Below, in pieces: positions 1-8,752 of a stretch of DNA of 64,000 nucleotides. Position 1 is the first letter of the stretch. Every line of letters starts with the position of its first letter. The notes under the pieces were generated by a model that was given only the letters and a program-made list of their open reading frames with translations, was not told the origin of the DNA and did no database searches. Position numbers and translations under genes: made by a program. This stretch comes from Bradyrhizobium sp. 164 (lineage in GTDB: Bacteria > Pseudomonadota > Alphaproteobacteria > Rhizobiales > Xanthobacteraceae): positions 62,001-126,000 of the forward strand of contig NZ_JADPKA010000040.1 of NCBI RefSeq assembly GCF_023073715.1, read 5' to 3'.

Positions 1-534
1 TTCCTGTTCGAGGACGGCGAGTTCTACTTCATCGAGATGAACACCCGCATCCAGGTCGAGCATCCCGTCACCGAGAGCATCACCGATATCGACCTCGTGC
101 TGGAGCAGATTCGCATCGCCGCGGGCGGGGATCTGCCGGCGCGGCAGGACGAGGTCCAGGTCATCGGCCACGCGATCGAGTGCCGCATCAACGCCGAAAA
201 TCCGCAAACCTTCCGCCCCTCGCCCGGCCGGATCCTGCAATATCACCCGCCCGGCGGCCTCGGCGTCCGCATCGATTCCGCCGTCTACCAGGGTTACACG
301 ATCCCGCCCTATTACGATTCCCTGGTCGGCAAGTTGATCGTGCACGGCAAGACCCGCGCCGAATGCCTGATGCGACTGCGCCGGGCGCTGGACGAGATGG
401 TTGTCGAGGGCATCGAGACCACGCTGCCGTTGTTCCGCGCGCTGGTGCGCGAGGACGACATCATCAACGGCGACTATCACATCCACTGGCTGGAACAGTA
501 CCTGGCCGGCAAGGCGGAACCTACCCCCAGATAA
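1..534 (+). CDS. accC: Acetyl-CoA carboxylase biotin carboxylase subunit, C-terminal part
   Basis: Reading frame 1 is open from the first base and ends at TAA 532-534, so only the last 177 residues of a roughly 450-residue protein are present. The visible start of the fragment is the end of the ATP-grasp domain, with the metal and bicarbonate-binding segment FIEMNTRIQVEHP (the Glu, Asn, Arg and Glu of this motif are catalytic in biotin carboxylases). The biotin carboxylase C-terminal domain follows (ECRINAENP, then the GVRIDS and PYYDSLVGKL blocks). The enzyme carboxylates biotin on AccB with ATP and bicarbonate, the first step of fatty acid synthesis. The short GKAEPTPR tail is typical of a complete C-terminus. 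accB should lie just upstream, outside the window. Confidence 0.97.
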   Translation, partial: FLFEDGEFYFIEMNTRIQVEHPVTESITDIDLVLEQIRIAAGGDLPARQDEVQVIGHAIECRINAENPQTFRPSPGRILQYHPPGGLGVRIDSAVYQGYTIPPYYDSLVGKLIVHGKTRAECLMRLRRALDEMVVEGIETTLPLFRALVREDDIINGDYHIHWLEQYLAGKAEPTPR

Positions 535-604
535 TCTTCCTGCTTCTGGAACCGTTTGGCCCTGATTGCGTTCTGGACCGCGGGGACAGTTCCAAGGGGG
601 CGTT

Positions 605-2149
605 TTGAATTCTGCTGAACCTAAGACCGTCGTGAAGGCTTGGGCGCAGCGACGGCGCGCATTTTGGCAGATCCTGCTGTTCTCGGCGGGCCTTTTGGTG
701 CTGACCGTGATCAGCGCCGGCTCCGTTTACCTCGTCAACAAGGCCAGGGATGACAGCAAATGGGTCATCCACACCATCGAGGCGGAGAACCAGATCAACG
801 CCCTCCTGCTGGAAATCCGGCGTGCCGAAAGCGCCGCCCGGGCCTACCTGCTGACGCGAGGGGCGGATTTCAAAGCCGACCATGACAAAGCTGTAGCGGC
901 CATCGTACCTGCCCTCGACAGGCTTACGCACCTGATCGGCGATAATCCGGAACAACGCAAAAGCATCGACAAGCTGAGCTCGGCGATCGAGACGCGGCTC
1001 GGCCAATTGGCGCAGGAGATCGATTTCATCCGCCAGGATCAGCCGGAGAAGGCCACAGCGCTGGTTCGCGAGTTCGCCTCTACCGACGCCACGGCCGCGA
1101 TCGCCGAAATCGCGACCGGAATGCTTCAGGAAGAGGAACGGCTGTTCCGCCTCCGTACGGTCAATTCCGACCGCAGCCAGACCCTCGCCGCATCGATGAC
1201 CGGCATTGGCTCCGGCCTCGTCGTGCTACTGGCAATGATCTCAATCTGGCTGGTGCGGCGCTCGGCGCGGGCCCGCGACGAGGCCGAGAACCGCCTGCGC
1301 GATGCCTATGCCAACCTCGAGACGGTCGTCGATGAGCGCACCGCGGACCTGCGCGAAGCCAATGACGAGATTCAGCGCTTTGCCTACATCATCAGCCATG
1401 ATCTGCGCTCGCCACTCGTCAACATCATGGGCTTTACCAGCGAGCTCGAAGAGCTCGGCGGCGACATTTTCCGTCGTATCGGCGGTCTCACCCATGTCCC
1501 CGCCGACGGGCCGCCGCCCGCTTCCGGCGAGATCGTGCTCGAAGGCGCCGACAAGCAGCTTTCGGAGGACTTCTCCGAGGCGCTCGGCTTCATCAAGACG
1601 TCGATCGCCAAGATGGATCGGCTGATCTCCGCCATCCTCAACCTCACCCGCGAAGGCCGCCGCGAATTCCAGCCGGTGAAAATCGATACAAGCGAGCTGA
1701 TCGGAGCCATCGTGTCGACGCTGGCGCACCAGGCCGCCGAGGCACAGGCTGAGATTCACGTCGAGCCCTTGCCAAACCTCGTCAGCGACCGCCTCGCGCT
1801 CGAGCAGATCTTCTCCAACCTGATCGACAACGCGATCAAATACCTGAAGAGCGGCGTGCCCGGCGAGATCAGAATCCGCGGGCGCACCAAACTCGGCTAC
1901 GCGATCTTCGAGATCAGCGACAACGGCCGTGGCATCGATCCGAAGGATCACCAGCGGATATTCGACCTGTTCCGCCGCGCGGGAACCCAGGACAAGCCCG
2001 GCCAGGGCATCGGTCTTGCACATGTGCGTGCACTTGTGCGTCGCCTCGGCGGCACCATGTCGGTATCATCGGAACTGAACGCTGGCAGCACCTTCACGAT
2101 CACGCTGCCGATCGCCTGGAACGTGAGCAACCGGAACGCAGATCGATGA
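605..2149 (+). CDS. CHASE3-type membrane sensor histidine kinase
   Basis: The protein has 514 residues from the TTG at 605, chosen because AAGGGGG sits about 5 nt upstream; an in-frame TTG at 566 lacks such a site. Two membrane helices (about 20-42 and 196-218) enclose a helical periplasmic segment with the spacing of a CHASE3 sensor. The kinase core has the phosphoacceptor His265 in SHDLRSPL, an N box NLIDNAIKYL, and G boxes DNGRGID and GQGIGLAH. A segment rich in Gly and Pro interrupts the usual dimerisation hairpin after His265. The stop overlaps the next start as ATGA, so kinase and receiver are probably translationally coupled. The signal sensed is unknown. Confidence 0.9.
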   Translation: MNSAEPKTVVKAWAQRRRAFWQILLFSAGLLVLTVISAGSVYLVNKARDDSKWVIHTIEAENQINALLLEIRRAESAARAYLLTRGADFKADHDKAVAAIVPALDRLTHLIGDNPEQRKSIDKLSSAIETRLGQLAQEIDFIRQDQPEKATALVREFASTDATAAIAEIATGMLQEEERLFRLRTVNSDRSQTLAASMTGIGSGLVVLLAMISIWLVRRSARARDEAENRLRDAYANLETVVDERTADLREANDEIQRFAYIISHDLRSPLVNIMGFTSELEELGGDIFRRIGGLTHVPADGPPPASGEIVLEGADKQLSEDFSEALGFIKTSIAKMDRLISAILNLTREGRREFQPVKIDTSELIGAIVSTLAHQAAEAQAEIHVEPLPNLVSDRLALEQIFSNLIDNAIKYLKSGVPGEIRIRGRTKLGYAIFEISDNGRGIDPKDHQRIFDLFRRAGTQDKPGQGIGLAHVRALVRRLGGTMSVSSELNAGSTFTITLPIAWNVSNRNADR

Positions 2150-2586
2150 CTCAGCCAGTTACCATCATCATGATCGAGGACGACGAGGGCCACGCCCGCC
2201 TGATCGAGCGCAATATCCGAAGGTCCGGCGTCAACAACGAGATCGTCTCCTTTGCCAACGGCACGGACGCGATGAGGCACCTGTTCGGTGCCGACGGCTC
2301 CGGGCTCGTGCAGAAGGGCAATGCGCTCCTGATCCTGCTCGACCTCAACCTCCCCGACATGACCGGGATCGACATCCTGAAGCAGATCAAGGAGAATAAA
2401 TATCTGAAGGCTTCGCCCGTGGTGGTGCTGACCACCACCGATGATACCCAGGAGATCAAGCGCTGCTACGAGCTCGGCTGCAACGTCTACGTCACTAAGC
2501 CGGTCAACTACGAGAACTTCGCCAATGCTATCCGGCAGCTCGGCCTGTTCTTCTCGGTCATCCAGGTCCCGCCCGCCGCCACATGA
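2146..2586 (+). CDS. Single-domain response regulator (Rcp1-like)
   Basis: The protein has 146 residues and consists of a receiver domain only. The acidic pocket is IEDDE at 10-14, the phosphoacceptor is Asp66 in LLDLNLPD, the switch Thr is in VVLTTTDD, and the conserved Lys is Lys118 in VTKPVNY. With no DNA-binding or enzymatic output domain, it probably passes phosphate on or acts by protein contact, as receivers of the Rcp1 class do. It overlaps the kinase upstream and the receiver-kinase downstream by ATGA at each end, so the three genes form one coupled unit. Confidence 0.93.
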   Translation: MTQPVTIIMIEDDEGHARLIERNIRRSGVNNEIVSFANGTDAMRHLFGADGSGLVQKGNALLILLDLNLPDMTGIDILKQIKENKYLKASPVVVLTTTDDTQEIKRCYELGCNVYVTKPVNYENFANAIRQLGLFFSVIQVPPAAT

Positions 2587-3686
2587 ATCAGCACACGCCA
2601 ACACTGCTCTACATCGACGACGACGACGCGCTGGCGCGCCTGGTCGATCGCGGCCTGACGCGGCGCGGCTACAGGGTCGTTCATGCCGCGAGCGGCGAGG
2701 AAGGCCTTGAGCGCATCCGCCGCGCGGGCGCCGAGGGCGGCATCGATGTCGTGGCACTCGATCAGTACATGCCGGGCCTCGACGGGCTGGAGACGCTGGA
2801 GCAGATCATGGCGATCCCGGACGCGCCCCCGGTGGTGTTCGTCACCGCGTCGCAGGATTCCAGCATCGCGGTCACCGCGCTGAAGGCCGGGGCGGCCGAT
2901 TACCTGGTCAAGGACGTCCAGGGCGATTTCATCCCGCTCCTCCACGTCGCCGCCGAAGGCGCGCTGCGCCAGGCCGAATTGCAGAGGGCACGCGAGGAAG
3001 CCGAAGCCGAGATCCACGCCTCGCGCGACCGCTACGCGGCGCTCGCCGCCGAACGCGAGCTGCTGCTGCGCGAGGTCAACCACCGCGTCGGCAACTCCCT
3101 CCAGATCATCGCCTCGCTGCTGCACCTTCAGGCGAGCTCCGCCGCGCAGGACGAGGTCAAGGCGGCGCTGACCAATGCCATGGGTCGCGTCGCCGCGGTC
3201 GCGCAGGTGCACCGCCGCCTCTACACCTCGCAGGACCTGAAGAGCGTGGTTCTGAACCAGTATCTGGACTCGCTGCTCGAGGATCTCAGGCGCTCGGCCG
3301 AAGGCAACCGGATGTCGCGCCTGACGCTGAAGGCCGAGCCGATCGAGATCGATCCGGACCGCGCCGTCGCCGTCGGCATCATCGTCAACGAGCTGGTGAT
3401 GAATGCGGTGAAATATGCCTATCCCGATGGCGCCGGCCCGATCCATGTCGAGCTGACCTCGCACAACGACGATCTCCTGCTGTCGATCACCGACGATGGT
3501 GTCGGCGACAACGGCAAGGCGGATCCGCGCTCCACCGGCATGGGCCAGCGCATCGTCGCGGCCATGGCCGCCAAGCTCGACGCCTCCGTGAAGCGTGATC
3601 CCGCCCATTCCGGGACCCGCATCGTGCTAAGGTTCCGCCGCGTACCCACGGCCCCCGGCAAGACCAACCACGCCGCCGCGGGCTGA
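2583..3686 (+). CDS. Receiver domain fused to HisKA_2-type histidine kinase
   Basis: The protein has 367 residues and no membrane segment. An N-terminal receiver (acidic IDDDD, phospho-Asp60 in ALDQYMPG, Lys110) is followed by a coiled-coil linker (about 125-160) and a HisKA_2 core with His167 in [12 protein letters not shown]. An ATPase domain with the Asn-box [15 protein letters not shown] and the DDGVGDNG box completes it. HisKA_2 kinases often act in alphaproteobacterial general stress or light pathways, but no PhyR, NepR or EcfG gene is nearby. It starts within the previous gene (ATGA). A phosphorelay from the kinase at 605 through one or both receivers is an inference from gene order. 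Confidence 0.9.
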   Translation: MNQHTPTLLYIDDDDALARLVDRGLTRRGYRVVHAASGEEGLERIRRAGAEGGIDVVALDQYMPGLDGLETLEQIMAIPDAPPVVFVTASQDSSIAVTALKAGAADYLVKDVQGDFIPLLHVAAEGALRQAELQRAREEAEAEIHASRDRYAALAAERELLLREVNHRVGNSLQIIASLLHLQASSAAQDEVKAALTNAMGRVAAVAQVHRRLYTSQDLKSVVLNQYLDSLLEDLRRSAEGNRMSRLTLKAEPIEIDPDRAVAVGIIVNELVMNAVKYAYPDGAGPIHVELTSHNDDLLLSITDDGVGDNGKADPRSTGMGQRIVAAMAAKLDASVKRDPAHSGTRIVLRFRRVPTAPGKTNHAAAG

Positions 3687-3748
3687 CGGGCGCGAGGCTT
3701 TGCGTCACCCATCGCAACCACATTGCGATCCTGCTATTGTCGCGCGCC

Positions 3749-4429
3749 ATGACGTCTCGCGACTCTGCCTCGTCTGAAATCACGCCGGCCGTGCTGTTGC
3801 GTGCCTATGCCTGCGGCATCTTTCCGATGGCGGAAAGCGCCGACGATCCGACCCTGTTCTGGGTCGAGCCGGAGCTGCGCGGCGTGATCCCGCTGGAGGG
3901 ATTTCGCGTCGCCTCGCGCCTCGCGCGCACGGTGCGCTCGGATACGTTTCGCGTGACCGTCAACACCGCGTTCAAGGCGACCATCGCCGGCTGCGCGGCG
4001 CCGCAGGCCGGGCGCGAGGACACCTGGATCAACAAGCGCATCCGCGATCTCTATGGCGGCCTGTACGAGCTCGGCCATTGCCACAGCGTCGAGGCTTGGC
4101 AAGGCGACGATCTCGTCGGCGGGCTCTACGGCGTCAGCTTGGGCCGCGCCTTCTTCGGCGAGAGCATGTTCCACACCGCGCGCGACGCCTCGAAGGTCGC
4201 GCTGGTGCATCTGGTCGCGCGGCTCATCCATGGCGGCTTCGAGCTGCTCGACACGCAATATGTCACCGAGCACTTGAAGAGCTTCGGCGCGGTCGAGATT
4301 TCGCGGCGGCGCTACACCGCGCTGCTCGACAAGGCGCTCGCAGGCGAGCCCGGCGATTTCCTGAGGCTCTCTGCGGGCGAACCGATCCCGGGCGCACGCG
4401 CGCTCGATATCATCGCCTCGCGGCAATAA
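3749..4429 (+). CDS. aat: Leucyl/phenylalanyl-tRNA-protein transferase
   Basis: The protein has 226 residues, close to the usual size of about 230. Aat moves Leu or Phe from tRNA to proteins with N-terminal Arg or Lys, marking them for ClpAP through the N-degron pathway. Family blocks are present: [12 protein letters not shown] at the N-terminus, [20 protein letters not shown], the central [18 protein letters not shown] and the later [14 protein letters not shown]. The ATG at 3749 was preferred to the in-frame TTG at 3737. It lies 62 nt after the signalling cluster and converges with the DUF2155 gene, the two stops being 9 nt apart. Confidence 0.96.
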   Translation: MTSRDSASSEITPAVLLRAYACGIFPMAESADDPTLFWVEPELRGVIPLEGFRVASRLARTVRSDTFRVTVNTAFKATIAGCAAPQAGREDTWINKRIRDLYGGLYELGHCHSVEAWQGDDLVGGLYGVSLGRAFFGESMFHTARDASKVALVHLVARLIHGGFELLDTQYVTEHLKSFGAVEISRRRYTALLDKALAGEPGDFLRLSAGEPIPGARALDIIASRQ

Positions 4430-4438
4430 TCACTGAGT

Positions 4439-5464
4439 TTACCGGCTGAAGCCCGGGAAATTGAACAGGCCCGGCTGCTGCTGTGGCGGCGGCGGTGGCG
4501 GCGCGGGCTGCTGTTGCGGAGGTGGCGGCAAGGGCTGCGGCGGACGCTGCTGCACGGCCTGCTTCGGCGCAGCCTTCTTCTGCGCAGGCGGTGGCGGGGC
4601 CGGCTTGGCCGCGGGATCCGGCGCTGCGGTCGCAATGGTCTGCTGCGGTTCTTTGCAGTCGGTGAGCCAGATGTCGTAGATCGGGTGCTCGACGCCGTGC
4701 AGACCGGGGCTTGCGGCATACATCCAGCCCGAGAAGATGCGCTTCACCTCGCCCTGCAAGGTGATCTCGTCGACCTCGACGAACGCGTCGGTGTTGGTGG
4801 CCTCCGTTGCCGGCCGCGTATAGCACGCGTCGGTCTTGACCCGCAGCGCGCCGAACTGGACGGTCTCGCCGATCTCCTCGTCGAAATTGATAATGCGTCC
4901 GGTGATCTTGTCGAGACCGGAGAAGGTCGCCTTCTTGTTCACGATCTTCTGGGCCGGCGGCTCGGTGACGACCTCGTCGCCCGGCTGGAGGCTCGCCGGC
5001 GCCTGCGGGACTGCGCCCTTCTGCTGCGGCTGGCGCTGACCGGGCCCACCTGGGGCACCTTGCGGACCGGGCGGAGCGATCGCCGCGGATGGCGGCTGGT
5101 TCGGCGGAGCCACGGTCGAGCCCGGCGGCGGCGCCAGAGGCTGGGTCTCGACCGGCCCCGGCATCACGTTCCCCTGCCGGCCCGGAGGCGGCGGCATCGG
5201 GCGCGACGGGAGCACGCGACCCTGCGGCGGCAGCTCCGGCACCTCTTCGTCGTCATCGGGGATCTGCTGCGGCTGCGGCTGGCCGCGCGGAATGTTGCCG
5301 GGCGGCCGCAGCGGCGGCGGATCGGAGAAGATCGTGCCGATCTGCGCCTGCGCAGGCGTCGCAACCGTCAACACGGTGGCGGCCAGCAGTGCCGCAAGGC
5401 CTGTCAGGGAAAAGGTTTTGAACATCTCGCGCGGCTTCAACAGCGAATCGGGCTCGTTGGACAT
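4439..5464 (-). CDS. DUF2155 secreted protein with Pro/Gln-rich flanks
   Basis: The protein has 341 residues from the ATG at 5464. A signal peptide (FSLTGLAALLAATVLTVATPAQA) follows a short charged N-terminus. A long Pro/Gln-rich stretch (about 40-170) precedes the DUF2155 core, which reads KATFSGLDKITGRI, then ETVQFGALRVKTDACYTRP and RIFSGWMYAASPGLHGVEHPIYD. The C-terminal 70 residues are again Pro/Gln-rich repeats. The core is the part conserved in alphaproteobacteria; its function is not established and an envelope location is inferred. An upstream in-frame extension to 5674 is rejected because it lacks a signal peptide and overlaps the divergent esterase start. Confidence 0.88.
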   Translation of the reverse strand: MSNEPDSLLKPREMFKTFSLTGLAALLAATVLTVATPAQAQIGTIFSDPPPLRPPGNIPRGQPQPQQIPDDDEEVPELPPQGRVLPSRPMPPPPGRQGNVMPGPVETQPLAPPPGSTVAPPNQPPSAAIAPPGPQGAPGGPGQRQPQQKGAVPQAPASLQPGDEVVTEPPAQKIVNKKATFSGLDKITGRIINFDEEIGETVQFGALRVKTDACYTRPATEATNTDAFVEVDEITLQGEVKRIFSGWMYAASPGLHGVEHPIYDIWLTDCKEPQQTIATAAPDPAAKPAPPPPAQKKAAPKQAVQQRPPQPLPPPPQQQPAPPPPPPQQQPGLFNFPGFSR

Positions 5465-5672
5465 TTTATAGGGGATACCGCCGCTCGCAGGCCCTCCGGT
5501 TAACACGGCGAATACGGCGGGGGAAGGGCGGCATCCCTGCCCCGCCCCGGCGCCGACTGGCCAGACCGGCTTCCGGATGGGATAGTCGGAAGACACCCCC
5601 TTCCCGGCAGGCGGGCATCGCCGTGCGAAAACGACGTCCAACCAGAACTGGAAACCCAGAAGGCCTCTGCCC

Positions 5673-6620
5673 ATGCCCGTTGTGCTCGATCCCGATGCTG
5701 CTGCCGTCTACAAGGCCTTCCAGCAGGCCGGCCGCCCGGCCTACGAGACCCTGACCGCACCGGAGGCGCGCGCCTATTATTCGCAGGCGCGCTTTGCCAC
5801 CAACCCCGAGCCGCCGGAGCTCGCCCGCGTCGCAGAGCTCGCGATCCCAGCGCCGCATGGGGTGATCCCTGCGCGCCTCGACGTGCCAAACGAGCCGCGC
5901 CGGCACGACGGCCTGTCGCCGGCGCTCGTGTTCTTCCATGGCGGCGGCTGGGTGATTGGCGATCTCGATTCCCACGACGTTGTCTGCCGCCAGCTCGCGG
6001 TCGAGGGCGCGCTGATCGTGATCTCGGTCGACTACCGCCTTGCGCCTGAGCACAAGTTTCCCGCCGCACCCGAGGACGCTATCGCCGCGACCGGATGGGT
6101 CGCCGCCAATGCGCGCGAGCTCGGTATCGACGCCTCGCGCCTCTCGATCGGCGGCGACAGCGCGGGCGGCAATCTCGCCGCGGTCGTGGCGCTCGCCGCG
6201 CGCCACGGCAACGGTCCCGCCCTCGCAGGACAGGTGCTGATCTATCCGGCGACCGATTTCGCCATGACGCACGGCTCCCACAGCGAGCCCGAGACCAGCG
6301 TGCTGCTGACCCATTCGGTGATCCGCTGGTTTCGCGACCACTATCTCAATGGCGCCGCCGACATCCATGACTGGCGCGCCTCGCCGGCGGGCGCGACGAG
6401 CCTTGCCGGCCTGCCGCCGGCCTACGTACTCACCGCCGGTGCCGATCCCCTGCGCGACGAAGGCGCCGAGTACGCCGCGCGCCTCAAGCAGGCCGGCGTG
6501 CCCGTCACTTACAAGCATTATCCCGGCCAATTCCATGGCTTCTTCACCATGGGAAAATTGCTGCGAGAGGCCAATGTCGCCGCGCGCGAGATCGGCGCGT
6601 GGTTGAAGGGATTGGGCTGA
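5673..6620 (+). CDS. HSL-family alpha/beta hydrolase (esterase)
   Basis: The protein has 315 residues with the hormone-sensitive-lipase signature: the oxyanion-hole motif HGGGW (89-93), the nucleophile Ser163 in GGDSAGGN, Asp258 in AGADPLRDEG and His288 in GQFHGF, giving a complete Ser-Asp-His triad. No signal peptide is seen, so it should be a cytoplasmic carboxylesterase; the substrate is unknown. It is divergent from the DUF2155 gene and 11 nt ahead of the permease at 6632, so the two are probably cotranscribed. A paralogue with the same motifs begins at the right end of the window (63540). Confidence 0.92.
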   Translation: MPVVLDPDAAAVYKAFQQAGRPAYETLTAPEARAYYSQARFATNPEPPELARVAELAIPAPHGVIPARLDVPNEPRRHDGLSPALVFFHGGGWVIGDLDSHDVVCRQLAVEGALIVISVDYRLAPEHKFPAAPEDAIAATGWVAANARELGIDASRLSIGGDSAGGNLAAVVALAARHGNGPALAGQVLIYPATDFAMTHGSHSEPETSVLLTHSVIRWFRDHYLNGAADIHDWRASPAGATSLAGLPPAYVLTAGADPLRDEGAEYAARLKQAGVPVTYKHYPGQFHGFFTMGKLLREANVAAREIGAWLKGLG

Positions 6621-6631
6621 ACGCCGTTTGC

Positions 6632-7639
6632 ATGGCCTCTCATCTTCGATCCCTCTTCGCCCTCCCCCTGCGCGGGCTGACATGGCTCGGCGGCCAGGGC
6701 ACCCGCGCGGTGGCGGCCATCGTGTTCATCGCCGTCGCCGTGCCGCCGCTCGGCGCGCTCCTGCGCCCCTATGTCACCGAGGCGATCTTCTTTCTGCTCT
6801 GCATCTCCTTCATGCGCGTCGATCTCGTGGCGCTGTACGGACATCTGCGCCGGCCGGCGCTGGTCGCGGCTGCCACCGCCTGGACCACGATCGGAGTGCC
6901 GCTGATCGTCGCCCTCGCCGCTTACGTGAGCGGGCTCACCACTAGCTCGCCCGGCCTTGCGCTTGCACTGATGCTCCAGGGCACGGCCTCGCCGATGATG
7001 GCCTCGCCGGCGCTCGCCGCGCTGATGGGCCTTGATGCCACCTTGGTGCTGGTCACGCTGGTGACCTCGACCGCGCTCGTGCCCTTCACGGCGTCCCTGT
7101 TCGCGAGCCTCTTTCTCGGCGGCATGCTCAGCATCTGGCCGCTGACGCTCGGCCTCAAGCTGCTCGGCATCCTCGCTGCCTCGCTGCTTGCCGCGACGAT
7201 CATCCGTCGCCTGTTCGGCACCGAGACGATCCAGCGCCACAAGCGGCCGATCGACGGCCTCAACATCGTTATCCTGCTGGTGTTCGCCTCTGCGGTGATG
7301 GGCAACGTCGCCACCGACCTCATCGCCGATCCCCTGTTCACGATCGCCGTCGCGCTGCTCGCGTTTATGGTCTACTTCACGCTGCTCGCCGTGACGACGC
7401 TGATCTTCCGTCGCATCGGCACCGAGCGCGCCTTCGCGATCGGCCTAATGGTCTCCCAGCGCAATCTGGGCCTGATGCTGGCAGCAACCGCCGGCGCGCT
7501 GCCGGCGACGACCTGGCTCTATTTCGCGCTGACGCAGTTTCCGATTCATCTTGCGCCGTACATGCTGATGCCGATCGCGCGGCGATTGACCGCGCGCGCA
7601 AATACTTCCGACGGGGCGACGGCAAGTAGCGCTACTTAA
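6632..7639 (+). CDS. BASS-like (bile acid:sodium symporter type) membrane permease
   Basis: The protein has 335 residues and about nine or ten hydrophobic helices with short polar loops. The repeat-like segments (LALMLQGTASPMMASPALAALMG and AIGLMVSQRNLGLML) fit the BASS superfamily, in which such broken helices bind sodium and substrate; BASS members carry organic anions. The ATG at 6632 was chosen over the GTG at 6599 because the latter lies inside the preceding esterase gene. Close spacing suggests the esterase releases, or acts on, the transported compound, but nothing in the sequence names it. Confidence 0.75.
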   Translation: MASHLRSLFALPLRGLTWLGGQGTRAVAAIVFIAVAVPPLGALLRPYVTEAIFFLLCISFMRVDLVALYGHLRRPALVAAATAWTTIGVPLIVALAAYVSGLTTSSPGLALALMLQGTASPMMASPALAALMGLDATLVLVTLVTSTALVPFTASLFASLFLGGMLSIWPLTLGLKLLGILAASLLAATIIRRLFGTETIQRHKRPIDGLNIVILLVFASAVMGNVATDLIADPLFTIAVALLAFMVYFTLLAVTTLIFRRIGTERAFAIGLMVSQRNLGLMLAATAGALPATTWLYFALTQFPIHLAPYMLMPIARRLTARANTSDGATASSAT

Positions 7640-7873
7640 GCAACGCATAATTCCGGATGTCTGCTTTTCGAGCGCAATCGGACGGGGGTCCCACGCTGCG
7701 AATGTCCTCTGTACGCCGAATCAGACGTTCAGTGCAGCATTCAGCTACAATGCCAGTTAACGCGGCCACTGTTTAAGTGTTTAAATCGTATATAACCTGC
7801 TTAGATCCTTAATTCGCAGGCCGCCGGCGGAGCGTATCCCGCGCCCCCTCAATGTTTCGATGACTGAGCGTCC

Positions 7874-8047
7874 TCAAACGGCTCTTGCTCTGCGGCCCAC
7901 TTTGGCACGCCGTCTTCGGCTGATTGTTCTCGCTTCTACGTTTCGGAGCCTTCTTCGAAGCGTCTCCACTTCTCTAAGCTCCGCCACAATCGCTTGCAAA
8001 CGTTCGCGCAGGACAGCGCAAGTATAAACCTGATCAGTGCTGGACAT
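7874..8047 (-). CDS. Small basic coiled-coil hypothetical protein
   Basis: The reading frame has 57 residues from the ATG at 8047, with GAGG 6 nt upstream. It holds a predicted helix (LRERLQAIVAELREVETLRRRL) and a strongly basic tail (SRRRRAKVGRRARAV). It lies 84 nt downstream of, and on the same strand as, the 45-residue gene at 8132-8269, so the two may be one transcript. I do not recognise the family, and a chance reading frame cannot be excluded. Confidence 0.45.
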   Translation of the reverse strand: MSSTDQVYTCAVLRERLQAIVAELREVETLRRRLRNVEARTISRRRRAKVGRRARAV

Positions 8048-8131
8048 CGCTGCCTCAGAATATGATTTGAACTCAGAAGTCGACGAAAACATCAAGAACA
8101 CCAAGGAAGTGAATATTCGCGAGGCCGAAAC

Positions 8132-8269
8132 TCAGTGAGCTAAAGCTGCAGTCGCCAGATGCTCCCAGTACTCTGCCTCTGCGAGCAATTTCCAGCTTCT
8201 CTCAGGGTAAAGCGCGGCAGTTTGCCGGCAAAGTGACGCCATTGCGCGAAAGCGGCGGGCAGCTTCCAT
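8132..8269 (-). CDS. 45-residue hypothetical protein, aromatic-rich helix
   Basis: This short gene runs from ATG 8269 to TGA 8132-8134 and is preceded at ideal distance by GGGAGG (5 nt). The protein begins MEAARRFRAMASLCRQ, continues with an ALYPERSWKLLAEAEYWEHLA core and ends in AH. This resembles small, cytoplasmic, probably helical proteins of unknown function that I associate with Bradyrhizobium. The Shine-Dalgarno site, the composition and the resemblance together make it a credible gene despite its size. Confidence 0.7.
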   Translation of the reverse strand: MEAARRFRAMASLCRQTAALYPERSWKLLAEAEYWEHLATAALAH

Positions 8270-8752
8270 TCCAACCTCCCGTGTTTTCCCCAACATATTT
8301 TTTTATTTTATGGTGGAGTCATCACGATTATCGAACATAACTAAATTTGTTATTTTGTCGCAGTTAATTAGGTTCCGACAGCGTGCCACGCGTGAACTAT
8401 TTTCGCTTTTGGCTTCACATCAATTTCGAATGCTTCAGTACTAGGTCGTGTTGCGCGCCGATTGCGCATCTCCGCCCAATCGGGCCTCCCCGCCGGAGCG
8501 TGCCGGGCGGCAACACAGCTATGCAAGCTCGTGAGCGAGCATCCCAGTGTCAGAAACCGAACCGACTGCCACCCGCGAACTCCTTTCTAATTGATCCGTT
8601 GCTGAGAACCTGAATCTTATTGGCGATTTAGCCCGGCGCAAATGCCGGGCTTATTCGCCATGCTCATCTCTGCGCCCAGCTCGAAGAACGACCACGTGCG
8701 TCGGCACCCGAGCCTTACCGGCGGCCATTCCACCAGCGGTCTCGTTCGGGGC
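8270..8752. other. AT-richer intergenic stretch with candidate structured RNA
   Basis: This is about 480 nt without a credible protein gene. Bases 8284-8375 are markedly AT-rich for this genome. Segment 8448-8516 can fold with closing arms GTGTTGC and GCAACAC around an inner CCGATTG/CAATCGG hairpin and a GC-rich second hairpin. A terminator-like hairpin lies at 8630-8651. Confidence 0.3.
8630..8655. terminator. Terminator-like hairpin
   Basis: A perfect 8-bp stem AGCCCGGC / GCCGGGCT with a 6-nt loop is followed by TTATT. It sits about 100 nt past the stop of the NYN gene (minus strand) and about 110 nt after the structured segment at 8448-8516, so it could end transcription from either side. 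Confidence 0.55.

Noticed and set aside
5464-5674. N-terminal extension of the DUF2155 gene
   Set aside because: The extension lacks a signal peptide and overlaps the esterase start; the ATG at 5464 gives a clean signal sequence.
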